A stretch of 64,000 bases of DNA, from the NCBI GenBank assembly GCA_013314775.1, contig JABUFB010000015.1, positions 1 through 64,000 on the forward strand. Reading direction: 5' to 3'. The translations under genes and the position numbers were made by a program. The stretch is from Armatimonadota bacterium. GTDB taxonomy: Bacteria > Armatimonadota > Zipacnadia > Zipacnadales > JABUFB01. The notes under the pieces were generated by a model that saw only the letters and a program-made list of their open reading frames with translations, searched no databases and was not told where the DNA came from. Positions 43,746 through 53,219 of this stretch are shown here, piece after piece (position 1 is the first letter of the stretch; every line of letters starts with the position of its first letter).

Positions 43746-44600
43746 ATGACCCCTGAACTGATCGCGGACTATCAGTGCGTCTGTGGCGAGGGCCCGATGT
43801 GGCATCCCCTGGAGAAGCGGGTGTACTGGGTGGACATCCCGGCCGGCAAGCTATTCCGGTACGACCCGGCCACTGGGAAGCACGAGCAGTGCTATCAGGA
43901 TGTGGCCATCGGAGGGTTCACGGTGCAAGCTGACGGCGCGCTCCTGCTCTTCATGGACAAGGGCATGGTGAAGATCTGGCGCGAGGGAAGTGTGGAGAGC
44001 ATCCTGGACGGCTTGCCCGGGGAAGAGGACTCGCGGTTCAATGACGTGATCGCTGACCCCGAGGGCCGGGTGTTCTGTGGCACCATGGCGTCACCCAACC
44101 ACCTGGGGCGGCTTTACCGGCTGGACCTGAACGGCACTATCACCCAATTGCTGGACGGCATCGGCTGCTCCAATGGGATGGGGTTCACGCCCGACCGCAA
44201 GCAGATGTATTACACGGATTCGCCGCTGCGAGAGATATCGGTCTTCGACTATGACCAGTCCACTGGGGAGATCACTAACCGCCAGGTCTTCGTGAAGACC
44301 GAGGGCGAAGGCGCACCGGACGGCATGACAGTGGATGCGGAAGGCTGTGTCTGGTCGGCGCGATGGGATGGCGGGTGCCTGGTGCGGTACTCGCCGGACG
44401 GGCAGGAGCTGCAGCGGGTGAGCTTCCCGGCGAAAAAGGTCTCCAGCGTGGTTTTCGGGGGCGAGGATTACACGGACATATACGTGACCACCGCCGGAGG
44501 AGACAACAAACCGGACGAGGGTGAAGGTGCCGGCGCGTTGTTTCGGGTGAATCTCGGCATAAGAGGCGTGCCGGAGTTCTTGTCGAGGGTGGGGTTATAG
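43746..44600 (+). CDS. SMP-30/gluconolactonase family protein
   Basis: A 284-residue six-bladed propeller. Metal-site landmarks of sugar lactonases are visible: CGEGPMWHP (Glu), WVDIPAGKLFRYDP, RFNDVIADPEGR (Asn), GCSNGMGFTPD (Asn), YTDSPLREI and PDGMTVDAEGCVW (Asp). It probably opens a sugar lactone in the cytoplasm, which would follow a sugar dehydrogenase such as the Gfo/Idh/MocA enzyme of this region. GAGG lies 6 nt before ATG 43746. It is co-transcribed with the nucleoside hydrolase and convergent with the sulfatase. Confidence 0.88.
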   Translation: MTPELIADYQCVCGEGPMWHPLEKRVYWVDIPAGKLFRYDPATGKHEQCYQDVAIGGFTVQADGALLLFMDKGMVKIWREGSVESILDGLPGEEDSRFNDVIADPEGRVFCGTMASPNHLGRLYRLDLNGTITQLLDGIGCSNGMGFTPDRKQMYYTDSPLREISVFDYDQSTGEITNRQVFVKTEGEGAPDGMTVDAEGCVWSARWDGGCLVRYSPDGQELQRVSFPAKKVSSVVFGGEDYTDIYVTTAGGDNKPDEGEGAGALFRVNLGIRGVPEFLSRVGL

Positions 44601-44616
44601 GCGGATCGATCGAAAG

Positions 44617-44674
44617 AACCCGGGGATTGTCATTTCTGCGCACCCGCCTGCGCGATGGGTGACTGTCCCCGGTT
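44617..44674. terminator. nested hairpin between SMP-30 and sulfatase genes
   Basis: AACCCGGGGA (44617-44626) pairs with TCCCCGGTT (44666-44674) with one bulged C; inside, CACCC (44641-44645) pairs with GGGTG (44657-44661). It lies between convergent stops and resembles the post-cimA hairpin. Confidence 0.5.
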
Positions 44675-44757
44675 GCGAAAGTCGCTGCTGATTTGGATGA
44701 CGAACAACTGGCGGGTGAGACGCCCGCCCCGCGCGGAGGGTAACCGGCCCCGCGCCC

Positions 44758-46188
44758 TCAGTAGTGGACGTCCGGCTCTCGGACCGGCAGTGGGTCCTGA
44801 GACCTGGCCAGGCGGTCCATGAGCAGCTCTTCCATCTCGCGCCGCCGGGGCAGGTAGCCCGGGTCCGCCCAGAGGTTGTGGAACTCCCCTGGGTCCTCGC
44901 GCAGGTCGTACAATTCCCCATGCGGATAGTCCACGTAGTGGATCAGCTTCCAGTCATCGGTCCGCACCCCGATCTGCCAGATCAGGTTCGGATCGAGACC
45001 CCGTGCCAGCAGGTCTGGGGCATGGCGCTCCTGCACCAGGACGGAGTCTCGGCCGCAATCGGGTGCGGATCCCGTGAGCATCGGCGCCAGCGAACGGCCC
45101 TGAACCCCGGCGGGTTGCGGTGCCCCACACAAATCGAGAATCGTGGGCATGATGTCCACGCCCTCGATTAGCCCGCGACTGCGCGCTCCGGCAAGACCGC
45201 CTGGAACCCGCCAGATCATGGGCACATTGATCACCTGGTCGAACAGGAATGGGCCATGGCGCCACTGGTAATGGTCATTGAGCGAAAGGCCGTGGTCCGC
45301 AGTGAAAAGGACGATGGTATTGTCCAGCACTCCCGCAGTCTCCAGGGCGCCCATGAGCCTCGCGAACTGCCGGTCGATGAAGGCGAGTTGGTCGTAGTAA
45401 CTCGCCAGATAGCGCTGGAGCGTGGCATTATCAGGGTGGCGGTTACGCGCCAGGTAGCCTTCATAACATTCCCGGTAGAACGGTGGCTTCAGGTCCAGGT
45501 CCCCGGGGCGCATTTCGGGCACCGGCATGTCCGCGGGGTCGAACAAGCCCATGTAGTTTTCCGGCGGCGTGCAGGGCGGGCTGAGCTCGTGATATGAACA
45601 GGAGCAGAAGAAGGGTCTTCCTGCCGCCACCTGGCGCTGTATGAAATCGATGGCCTGGTCGGTGATCCACTGCAGGTCGTGGAGTTCCTCGGGCATGCGA
45701 TCACGGGCGCGGGCACGCTGCTCGAGTTCCGGGCGGTTGTCGCGGATGAAATCGATGTACTCCTGCCCGATGTGGTTCTCGGACAGATGTACCTCCTGGA
45801 AACCGTAGTACGGCTCCCGCGACGTGTCGATGCGCGGCGACAGGCCTCCGAACTGCTGGACGTATGGTTGCTGGGGCTGGAAATGCACCTTCCCGCTGGC
45901 GCAGGTGGCGTAACCGTGCGCCCCGAGCACTTCGGGCAGGGTGGTCTCGGATCGGCGCAGGGGCACGCCATTGGCCCAGGTACCGTGGATATGGGGGTAC
46001 CGCCCCGTGAATATCGAGCTTCGGGTGGGCATGCAGACGGAATGGGTGCAGAAGGCACGTTCGCAGATCACGCCCTGACTCGCAAAGGCATCTATCGCGG
46101 GTGTGCGGGCGATGGGGCTGCCCGCGCAGCCAAGGGCATCGGCGCGGTGGCCGTCGGTAATGAACATGAGAACATTGGGGGCGGGCAT
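44758..46188 (-). CDS. formylglycine-dependent sulfatase
   Basis: A 476-residue type I sulfatase/phosphodiesterase. The activation motif is CMPTRSSIFTGRYPHIHG, so the active-site residue is a Cys converted to formylglycine (C-x-P-x-R). Metal ligands are expected in FITDGHRADALG and in FTADHGLSLNDH. DLREDPGEFHNL near the C-terminus is the usual end of the family. There is no signal peptide, so it should act in the cytoplasm and needs a formylglycine-generating enzyme or anaerobic maturase, not seen in this window. The substrate is probably a sulfated sugar or phosphodiester. ATG 46188 has AAGGA upstream. Confidence 0.87.
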   Translation of the reverse strand: MPAPNVLMFITDGHRADALGCAGSPIARTPAIDAFASQGVICERAFCTHSVCMPTRSSIFTGRYPHIHGTWANGVPLRRSETTLPEVLGAHGYATCASGKVHFQPQQPYVQQFGGLSPRIDTSREPYYGFQEVHLSENHIGQEYIDFIRDNRPELEQRARARDRMPEELHDLQWITDQAIDFIQRQVAAGRPFFCSCSYHELSPPCTPPENYMGLFDPADMPVPEMRPGDLDLKPPFYRECYEGYLARNRHPDNATLQRYLASYYDQLAFIDRQFARLMGALETAGVLDNTIVLFTADHGLSLNDHYQWRHGPFLFDQVINVPMIWRVPGGLAGARSRGLIEGVDIMPTILDLCGAPQPAGVQGRSLAPMLTGSAPDCGRDSVLVQERHAPDLLARGLDPNLIWQIGVRTDDWKLIHYVDYPHGELYDLREDPGEFHNLWADPGYLPRRREMEELLMDRLARSQDPLPVREPDVHY

Positions 46189-46348
46189 GAAGCAGGTCCT
46201 TTCCGCGAATGTCCAAGGTTCGAAAGCCGACGCATGTCCTGTCGCAGGTAATTTTCCCCCTAAGACTGCACGACCTTCTCGGATCTTGCGCAGATGGGGA
46301 GGTGCCTGAGAAGACTGCTGCGAACGGAATGTCATCCGGAGGTGCGCT

Positions 46349-46711
46349 ATGCGCAGGCTTACCCTAATATCTCTCATATGCACCCTTGGCATGATGATTG
46401 CGGGGCAGTGTTGTTGGGCTCAAACGCCGGAGGGTGATCCAGGTCCGAAGGTGCCCATTGCCGGCCCGCCGCCGCCGGACGAGGGGCTCCCTCCATTGCC
46501 CGATGAAATGCGCCAGAAGGCGGCCCTGCAGATGATGGTCGTGGTAGTGGTGGCGCTTGTGGTCATCGTTCTCCTTCTGCACATTTTCGGCAAGCGAATG
46601 AAGCTCGCGACGCCACCGGCGACTCCCGAACAAGAGCTTACCGAAAGGGTCGACAGAGCGCTGCGGGAGCGTGATGCGAACTCCGGCGAGGGCGAGACGC
46701 GGGGCATGTGA
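46349..46711 (+). CDS. small secreted/membrane protein with proline-rich linker
   Basis: A 120-residue protein: signal peptide or first helix (residues 1-24, ending CCWAQ), a proline-rich stretch (GPPPPDEGLPPLPDE), one strongly hydrophobic helix (MMVVVVVALVVIVLLLHI) and a polar, charged tail. No family is recognised. GGAGG lies 6 nt before ATG 46349. It is 160 bp upstream of the anti-sigma-like gene on the same strand and divergent from the sulfatase. Confidence 0.6.
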   Translation: MRRLTLISLICTLGMMIAGQCCWAQTPEGDPGPKVPIAGPPPPDEGLPPLPDEMRQKAALQMMVVVVVALVVIVLLLHIFGKRMKLATPPATPEQELTERVDRALRERDANSGEGETRGM

Positions 46712-46871
46712 ACTGAGTTGTGGAAAAGTGGTGAGAAGCGAAACTCAACGGCACCGCGCGTGTCTATGAATCACGAGATCAGGGTAGCCGGTTGTTGGTG
46801 GCTTCTGGTCGGTGGACGCCGGTCTGCCGAATTGCCGGGCCAGACCGGGATTGGGGCGAAAGAGAGCAGAA

Positions 46872-48356
46872 ATGTCGACCTGTCCACATCCGTATGACCT
46901 GCAGAGCCTGGTAGACGGCGCTCTGGGGCCGCGGGAACTACGCCAGGTTGTAGAGCATCTGGCCCAGTGCGAAGCCTGCTCCGCGCGGGTACGTGACTTG
47001 GAGCGCCTTCACGAATTGTTGCTCGAGCGCAGAGTCTCCGCGCCCGAGGGCCTTTTGGATCGCATACTGGACCTGTTGCGCACCGTGATCCCCGTCCGGA
47101 AGCTGACCTGCCGGCAGGCGCTGGAACTGGCCTCCCAGTACATCGATGATGAACTGAACGAACTGGAGCGCGAGACCCTCGAAGCCCACCTGTTCGCATG
47201 TGATGACTGTTTCTACGAGTATGTGACAATGCGCACGGCGGCGGAAGCCATGCGCAGTGCTCCCGCGGTTGTACCTGCCGAAGGCCTGAAGGACCGTATT
47301 CTGGCGGCAGTTGGTCAGGAAGCGGCCGGCCCGGCGCCTGCCCCTGCTGTGGTGGAGTTCCCGGCTTGGCGCGTGCGCAGGGTTCTCGCTCCGGCTGCAG
47401 CGATAGCGGCGGTTGCGCTGCTGACCTTCGGGGTCTTCATGGCAATGAACAGTCCCACGAGCGAACCCGCGGCCCATGTTGCGAGCGTCTCGGCGGTTCG
47501 TCCTGTGACGTCCGAGCCGATGCTTGATGCGACCGCCGACGAGAGCGCGGCACCCATCGAGACACGGGACGAAACCGGAGATGTGGCCGGTGAGGCCGCG
47601 CTTGCGGACGCAGGTACGGTCCCGGAGGATGAGGCTGCGGCCGAGGACAAGACGCAGGAAAGCGAAGGTCTGACCAGCGAAGCGCTTGATGCTGCCGAGA
47701 GCTCTCCGCGATATGCCGAGGTGCTGGAGGCGGCGGGTCATTCGGTGAGGGCCGCACGGACCGAGCGGCCCGTTTCCCGGACCACTCCGGAAAAGCCGCG
47801 ACCGGCCGCGGGAACTACTCCGGCGCCGACAAGCCGCCCTGTTCGGGTTATCGAGCCGCCCGAGATCGCCATGGTTCCGCCTGCTGGTGAGCACCGGGGC
47901 GCGGGTCTGCGCACCTCGGAGCGCACCGCGCGGCGCACGGTGAGCCGGGGCAGTGAAGCCGGGGTCGGTGGCGAGATGCCCGCGCCGCCCATGCCTGTAG
48001 ATATGGGCACCGGAGTGGCCGCTATCCGTCCGCTCCCGCCGTCCGGTGGATCCCCCACGACCCTTCGACCGGGCGCTGAAGGAATGCTGGCCACGGCCCA
48101 CCCGCTGACACGTCCCGCGCAGCGCCCGGTCATTGCAGCGCGGCCCGCTGAAGAGCGGTACGAGGAGACGCCCGAGAGCGCCCTGGCGCATCGTAGTCTT
48201 GTGGCGACAGTGGGAACTTCCAGTCGCACCGTCTACAGCGCCCGTGACACGGAAGAAGTGGGAGCGCGGCTGCGCGAGAGCAGCGAGAAGATCAACCGCG
48301 AGATCAGCCGGGATCGGCGCGCAACCTCTGCGCCTGGTGTTGACCTGGACGAGTAG
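46872..48356 (+). CDS. anti-sigma-like protein with two zinc-finger (ZAS) domains
   Basis: A 494-residue protein. Two anti-sigma zinc fingers are at the N-terminus: HPYDLQSLVDGALG...HLAQCEAC and CRQALELASQYIDDELN...HLFACDDC. They show the Hx3Cx2C pattern that binds ECF sigma factors. A transmembrane helix follows (VLAPAAAIAAVALLTFGVFM, near residue 190). The last 290 residues are Pro/Thr/Glu/Arg-rich and look unstructured; they would be extracytoplasmic. Two tandem ZAS domains in one chain are unusual. No sigma factor gene is adjacent. ATG 46872 has only a weak AGAGAG upstream. A strong terminator follows. Confidence 0.78.
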   Translation: MSTCPHPYDLQSLVDGALGPRELRQVVEHLAQCEACSARVRDLERLHELLLERRVSAPEGLLDRILDLLRTVIPVRKLTCRQALELASQYIDDELNELERETLEAHLFACDDCFYEYVTMRTAAEAMRSAPAVVPAEGLKDRILAAVGQEAAGPAPAPAVVEFPAWRVRRVLAPAAAIAAVALLTFGVFMAMNSPTSEPAAHVASVSAVRPVTSEPMLDATADESAAPIETRDETGDVAGEAALADAGTVPEDEAAAEDKTQESEGLTSEALDAAESSPRYAEVLEAAGHSVRAARTERPVSRTTPEKPRPAAGTTPAPTSRPVRVIEPPEIAMVPPAGEHRGAGLRTSERTARRTVSRGSEAGVGGEMPAPPMPVDMGTGVAAIRPLPPSGGSPTTLRPGAEGMLATAHPLTRPAQRPVIAARPAEERYEETPESALAHRSLVATVGTSSRTVYSARDTEEVGARLRESSEKINREISRDRRATSAPGVDLDE

Positions 48357-48378
48357 CGGCGGCAAAATAGCTGTACCC

Positions 48379-48414
48379 ACGGCGCCTTCGACGGTTTGCG
48401 GTCGAGGGCGCCGT
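48379..48414 (+). terminator. intrinsic terminator after the anti-sigma-like gene
   Basis: A 14-bp stem (48379-48392 with 48401-48414, one G-U pair) with an 8-nt loop, followed by TTCATTT. It starts 22 bp after the stop codon. Confidence 0.75.
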
Positions 48415-48539
48415 TTCATTTGTGCCGCCGGAGCAGGGAACCCGCGCGGGCTCCGGCAAGTCCACATTCCAGCGAATGGTCACGGGGGCCGTCCTTGCGC
48501 CGATCCGGGGCCGGTATGCGATGCATTTCGAGGTCGCCC

Positions 48540-49541
48540 ATGAGCAAGCCACGTCTCGCCGCGCTTTTTCTTATTGCCCTCGGCGTACTGGCCGGATGCA
48601 CCACCTGCGGCGGCGGCAGTTCCGCAGTGACACCTCCCCCTCCACCTCCTGTGGAGCGCCCCGAGTTCGACCGCAGCCTGGCGTTCTCGGCCCTGACCGC
48701 CCAGTGCGATTTCGGGCCGCGCGAACCCGGGTCGCAGGGTCACGAGGACTGCAGGGCGTGGCTCGTGCAACAACTCACCGCAGTTGCTGACAGTGTCGTG
48801 ACCCAGGACTTCACGTCGCGCACACCCATGGGAGGGCCGTATCAGTTTCAGAACATCCTGGGCCTGTTCGGGACGGGCCAGCCAGGAAGTCCGCTGCTTC
48901 TCGGGGCACACTGGGACACCCGTCCGGTGGCTGACCAGGACCCAAACCCCGCAAACCGGAACACCCCGATCCTCGGAGCGAACGATGGCGCCTCCGGCGT
49001 GGCAGTGCTGCTGGAACTGGGCCGGCTGATGAAGCACCAACCCCCCCCGCGCCCGGTGATTGTCGCGTTCTTCGACGCCGAGGATTCCGGCGTCGGCGGA
49101 ACCACGACTTTCCCTCATCAAGGGTTCTGCATTGGTTCGGAATACCTGGCATCTCACTGGCCCGCAAACGTCGCGCGGCCCGGCGAGATGATCCTGCTGG
49201 ATATCGTGGGTACCGACCAGCTCAACAACCCCCGCCTCCAGAAAGACGGGAGCACGGGCGGGCCGGAGTTCAGGCTGGAAGGCAACTCCTTGCGGTCCAA
49301 TCCCTCGCTGGTGAACGCCATCTGGTCGGCGGCGGAACAGCGGGGGCACAAGGCCTTCAAGCGCGTGACCGGCCAGACGATTACCGACGACCATGTGCCC
49401 TTCATCAACCGGGGCATCCCGGCGGTGGACATCATCCATTTCGTGCCGGCGGAGTGGCATACGGTGGACGACACTCCGGAGCACTGCTCGGCAGACACAC
49501 TATACCAGGTGGGAGACACGCTTGTTGATGTGATCTGGTAG
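48540..49541 (+). CDS. M28-family lipoprotein, glutaminyl-cyclase-like
   Basis: A 333-residue lipoprotein. The signal peptide ends in a lipobox (GVLAGC, Cys at residue 20). The M28 zinc site is intact: GAHWDTRP (His, Asp), GANDGASG (Asp), FFDAEDSG (Glu, Asp) and EWHTVDD (His). GAHWDTRP and the DxED pattern match animal-type glutaminyl cyclases more than aminopeptidases, so it may form pyroglutamate at protein N-termini in the periplasm; an aminopeptidase is the alternative. ATG 48540 is fixed by the lipobox and has GAGG 8 nt upstream. It is 19 bp from the LptF/G gene. Confidence 0.85.
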   Translation: MSKPRLAALFLIALGVLAGCTTCGGGSSAVTPPPPPPVERPEFDRSLAFSALTAQCDFGPREPGSQGHEDCRAWLVQQLTAVADSVVTQDFTSRTPMGGPYQFQNILGLFGTGQPGSPLLLGAHWDTRPVADQDPNPANRNTPILGANDGASGVAVLLELGRLMKHQPPPRPVIVAFFDAEDSGVGGTTTFPHQGFCIGSEYLASHWPANVARPGEMILLDIVGTDQLNNPRLQKDGSTGGPEFRLEGNSLRSNPSLVNAIWSAAEQRGHKAFKRVTGQTITDDHVPFINRGIPAVDIIHFVPAEWHTVDDTPEHCSADTLYQVGDTLVDVIW

Positions 49542-49560
49542 GCATACGTGGGCGTGAACC

Positions 49561-50622
49561 ATGAAGCTCATTGACCGATACATCCTGGGCGAAATGGTGG
49601 GGCCGGCGCTTGCCGCGCTGGCGGCTTTCGTGGTGCTCATCACCGGGCATGTACTGTACACCGTGGTCGATGTAGTCGCCGGCAAGGGTGTGCCTGTGGC
49701 GAGTATTGTCAAGTTCGCTGCCCTGAAGGCCCCGGATGCGGCGATTCTTGCCATGCCGGTAGCGGCGCTTCTGGGGTGCTCGCTGGCCCTGAACCGCCTG
49801 GCTTCGGACCATGAACTGATCCCCATGCTCACTTCGGGTATCAGCGGCGTGCGGCTCATGGCCCCGGCGCTCGTGCTTGGGGTTGTGGCAACCTGTGCGT
49901 CTTTCGCGCTGAAAGAGTATGCAGTACCCCGCGCGGACCAGGAAGCTCAGCGTCTGATGAGCTCGATCCTCGTCCAGCAGAAGACCCTGGCGTTCAAGCC
50001 CGGGCAGTTCGTGGAAGCCGGTAACCAGTGGATATTCGTTGCGCAGGATGTAGATAATGACCGGGACACGCTCAAGGGCCTGCTGGGGTTCATGAAGCGG
50101 CCGGACCAGCCGCCCTGGGTGGTGTATGCCCCGGAAGCGAGATTCTCGGGCAGGCGGCTGGTGGCCAACAACGCCCGGTTCCACGGCGTCACCTGGCCTG
50201 ACTCGCTGGACTCCCTGTCGGGTGACCTGGATGTGGACCTGACGGAAGTCAGCGGGGCGTCGTTCAGCGGAGAACGCATGGAAAACCGCAGCCTTCGGCG
50301 TCTGCTGGAACTGCGGCGGCAGGTCGCCGCAGGTGGACCGACTGCAACCCGGGAATATGACCTGGAGATTCACGGGCGGCTCTCGCTGATTTCGGCCTGC
50401 CTCGTATTCTCGCTGCTGGCAGCGCCGGTTGCGCTGCGGTTCGGTAGAGGTCAGAGTCTGGCAGGGGTCTTGTCGACGCTTATTGTCGCTTTCGTTTACT
50501 ATGTGGTGATGATGGGGATGCGTATTCTCGGCGGCAACGGCGTCTTGCCGGTGCCTTTGGCTGCGTGGGCCGAGAATGCCGTGGTGCTGGTTCTGTCCCT
50601 GTGGGGGATGCGACGCTTTTGA
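49561..50622 (+). CDS. LptF/LptG (YjgP/YjgQ) family LPS export permease
   Basis: A 353-residue permease with the LptF/G plan: three N-terminal helices beginning IDRYILGEMVGPALAALAAFVVL, a periplasmic beta-jellyroll (about residues 130-260) and three C-terminal helices. KAPDAAILAMPVAALLGCSLALNRLASDHEL is the region that contacts the ATPase, and LALNRLASDHELIPM is a clear family marker. With LptB it extracts LPS from the inner membrane and passes it to LptC/A. Only one LptF/G gene is seen; the partner and LptB must lie elsewhere. It sits between a lipoprotein and LptD, consistent with an outer-membrane assembly locus. Confidence 0.87.
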   Translation: MKLIDRYILGEMVGPALAALAAFVVLITGHVLYTVVDVVAGKGVPVASIVKFAALKAPDAAILAMPVAALLGCSLALNRLASDHELIPMLTSGISGVRLMAPALVLGVVATCASFALKEYAVPRADQEAQRLMSSILVQQKTLAFKPGQFVEAGNQWIFVAQDVDNDRDTLKGLLGFMKRPDQPPWVVYAPEARFSGRRLVANNARFHGVTWPDSLDSLSGDLDVDLTEVSGASFSGERMENRSLRRLLELRRQVAAGGPTATREYDLEIHGRLSLISACLVFSLLAAPVALRFGRGQSLAGVLSTLIVAFVYYVVMMGMRILGGNGVLPVPLAAWAENAVVLVLSLWGMRRF

Positions 50623-50782
50623 TGATGCCGGGTCAGACTTCCGCGCTGCTCACCCGGGTCTCGCCGCGACTCGCCGCCCCCGTTCGTCTGCCGCGATAGA
50701 TGTCGTTCACATCCTCGGGGATCATCGCACTCGCTTCGGCACTTCGCTGCACGACCCGAGCCCACGTGTTTGATTGGTGCGC

Positions 50783-53149
50783 ATGTCAGGGTCTCTCGGC
50801 AGGGCAATCCGGGTGGGGCTGCTTTTGGTCGCGTCTCTGGACGCGGCTTGCGGCATATGCTGGTCGCAGGACGAGCCGGGGCAGGCTCCGCCTCCGATCC
50901 AACGCCTCCCGGAGTTGACACCGGACGAGGGGGATGGCTCTCCGCCGCCTGCAGGCCCTGACGGCAGGCCTCCTTCTCCCAATGCTCCGCTGCCCGGATT
51001 GCCCCCACAAGCGGGGCAGTCCGTCGCTTCCCCGACGGATGGCTCGCTGCAGCCGCCTCCCGGGGACGGGTTCAATTTCCGCGCGGACAAGGCCCGGATG
51101 GAGCGGGACGGCACCCGCATCCAGGGCAATGTAGAAATCGTCGGCAAGGACTTCCGGGCCACGGCGGATACCGCGGTCATTGACGCCGACCAGATATGGG
51201 TCGAACTCACCGGCAAGGTGGTTGTCGGCTCGGAGCATATGCGCACCACCGCAACCAGCGTGGCGATCAATGTCGAGACCAATGACTGGCGGGTGAAAAG
51301 CGGGCGGACCGAGATACGGCCAGGGTTCTTCGACGGCACGGTTGCCGAACCAATCTACGTCAGTGCGGCGGAGATCGAGACCCCCCCAGACCGCGACATC
51401 ATCGAGGCTTTCGGCGCAATGGCCACAAGCTGCAACAAGCTCCATCCCCACTTCGGGCTCCAGTCAGACTACGTCCGAGTGGTCCCGGACCAGAAGATAC
51501 TCTTCCGCAAGCCCGCGCTTTACGTCTCAGGCAACCGCGTGTTCAAGTACCCCTTCGACCTGGTGTTGTCCCTCAAACGCAAGGACAACCGGCTGATCCC
51601 GGTCATCGGCGAAAACACAGTAGAGGGCAAGTTCGCCAAGTTCGCCTACTCGTACCTGATGAACGAAGCGAATAATGGCATCCTGCGGCTGCACCTGACG
51701 GAGAGGCGAGGCACCGGCTACGGCGTGGATCATTTCGTGGATACTAAAGACCACACCGCAGAGGTGGTTTTCTTCATCGAGCCCAGTGAAGATGCCCTGG
51801 TGTCGCGGGTGAGCCACCGATGGCAGATCGACGACACGTACACCTGGGACCTCCGCTCCAATCTTCAGGAGAATAGCGGGTACTACGGAACCTCGGAGAC
51901 GCTCTCCAACGACTGGAGCCTCACGCGGCGCGAGCCGGGAGCGGACACCACCCTCGGCGTGCGACATTCGATGAACTCCAGCAGCAGTTTTCGGTCCCGG
52001 CGGCTCGACGGCAGCCTGTCACACCGACAGCAGAACGGCCCGAACACGAGCTGGGATTTCCGTGCGAACCTCCAGGAAAACCGCCGTTCGGCGTCGGATC
52101 CGCTGGACAAGGAGTTCACCTATGCCTTCGAGTTCCAGAACCGGCGGGAGAAGTACGATTGGAGCTTCCTGATGGACGATCGGTTCGACACAGACCGTGA
52201 CAGCTACACCGGCGATGACACTTACCGCTCGCTGAATCGCCTGCCGGAACTGCGCTTGCGGACGGACACGGATCGGTTGAAAGGGTGGAAGCCGTTGGGG
52301 CGAGTCTCCACCCGGGCGAGCTTCGAAGTGGCACATTATACGCAAGACCCCGATGATATTGAGGTCAGCCGGGCAGCGGCGAAACTGGATTTCGGCGGCT
52401 CCACACGCAGGCTCACCGGCGACACCACGATTCGCACCGCCGGACGGTATTACCAAGCCTTCTACGATGAGGGCAGCGCGGCGTATCTCGCGGCTATTGA
52501 CACCGAAATCCGGCAAAATGATGGGAAGCGCTGGACCGCACGCTACCGGTTCAACTGGGCGGCTCCTCAGGGGTACTCACCGCTGCGTCTGGACTACTGG
52601 GGGCGTAACCGGGATGCCAGTTTCCAGCTCACCCATGTGGCGCCGAACCGGTCACGACTTGATTTCAGCACCGGCTATGACGCAGTCCTGGACCGCTGGC
52701 GCACGGCGCTGGTGCAGTACGAACTGATGACCTCGCGCAACTCAAAGCTGTCGCTGGATACCGGGTACGACATCGAGCAGTCCGAATGGCGCGATCTGCA
52801 GGCGAGGTGGGTATTGGTCGAGCCGCGGCGGCTTTACCTTGGGCTGGGGGCGCAGTATGACATTGAGGACGGCAAGCTGAAGCAGGGGAGCATCGACCTG
52901 GACTGGGACATCGACAGGCGAACGCAGCTTGAATTCCTTGGGCGCTACAGCGGCTTCACCCACAAGATCGACCAGATGGACGTCCGCCTTACGCGGGACC
53001 TGCATTGCTGGCAGGGCTCGATCTCGTACAGCGAACCGGATGGCGAGTGGCAGATCAACCTGGGCATCAAGGCCTTCCCGTCACTGCAGGCTAACTTTGG
53101 CAGCACGCGTGGAGCCCAGTTCCAGAGCGGCTCGGGGAGTTATTACTAA
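50783..53149 (+). CDS. LptD/OstA-like outer-membrane LPS assembly protein
   Basis: A 788-residue exported protein. A signal peptide (to about residue 27), a proline-rich linker, then an OstA/LptA-like beta-jellyroll (FNFRADKARMERDGTRIQGNVEIVGKDFRATADTAVID) and a long C-terminal beta-barrel with alternating aromatic and charged strands, ending SGSGSYY. The layout matches LptD, which inserts LPS into the outer leaflet. The cysteine pairs used by E. coli LptD are missing, as is common outside Proteobacteria. ATG 50783 is used; TTG 50774 adds three residues. It lies 160 bp after the LptF/G gene. Confidence 0.82.
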   Translation: MSGSLGRAIRVGLLLVASLDAACGICWSQDEPGQAPPPIQRLPELTPDEGDGSPPPAGPDGRPPSPNAPLPGLPPQAGQSVASPTDGSLQPPPGDGFNFRADKARMERDGTRIQGNVEIVGKDFRATADTAVIDADQIWVELTGKVVVGSEHMRTTATSVAINVETNDWRVKSGRTEIRPGFFDGTVAEPIYVSAAEIETPPDRDIIEAFGAMATSCNKLHPHFGLQSDYVRVVPDQKILFRKPALYVSGNRVFKYPFDLVLSLKRKDNRLIPVIGENTVEGKFAKFAYSYLMNEANNGILRLHLTERRGTGYGVDHFVDTKDHTAEVVFFIEPSEDALVSRVSHRWQIDDTYTWDLRSNLQENSGYYGTSETLSNDWSLTRREPGADTTLGVRHSMNSSSSFRSRRLDGSLSHRQQNGPNTSWDFRANLQENRRSASDPLDKEFTYAFEFQNRREKYDWSFLMDDRFDTDRDSYTGDDTYRSLNRLPELRLRTDTDRLKGWKPLGRVSTRASFEVAHYTQDPDDIEVSRAAAKLDFGGSTRRLTGDTTIRTAGRYYQAFYDEGSAAYLAAIDTEIRQNDGKRWTARYRFNWAAPQGYSPLRLDYWGRNRDASFQLTHVAPNRSRLDFSTGYDAVLDRWRTALVQYELMTSRNSKLSLDTGYDIEQSEWRDLQARWVLVEPRRLYLGLGAQYDIEDGKLKQGSIDLDWDIDRRTQLEFLGRYSGFTHKIDQMDVRLTRDLHCWQGSISYSEPDGEWQINLGIKAFPSLQANFGSTRGAQFQSGSGSYY

Positions 53150-53219
53150 GGCGAACCGGCGTTGTCACGGTGTGGCGAGAAGGAAACTGGAGACCGTCAT
53201 TCCGGCGCGGGTTCCGGCG

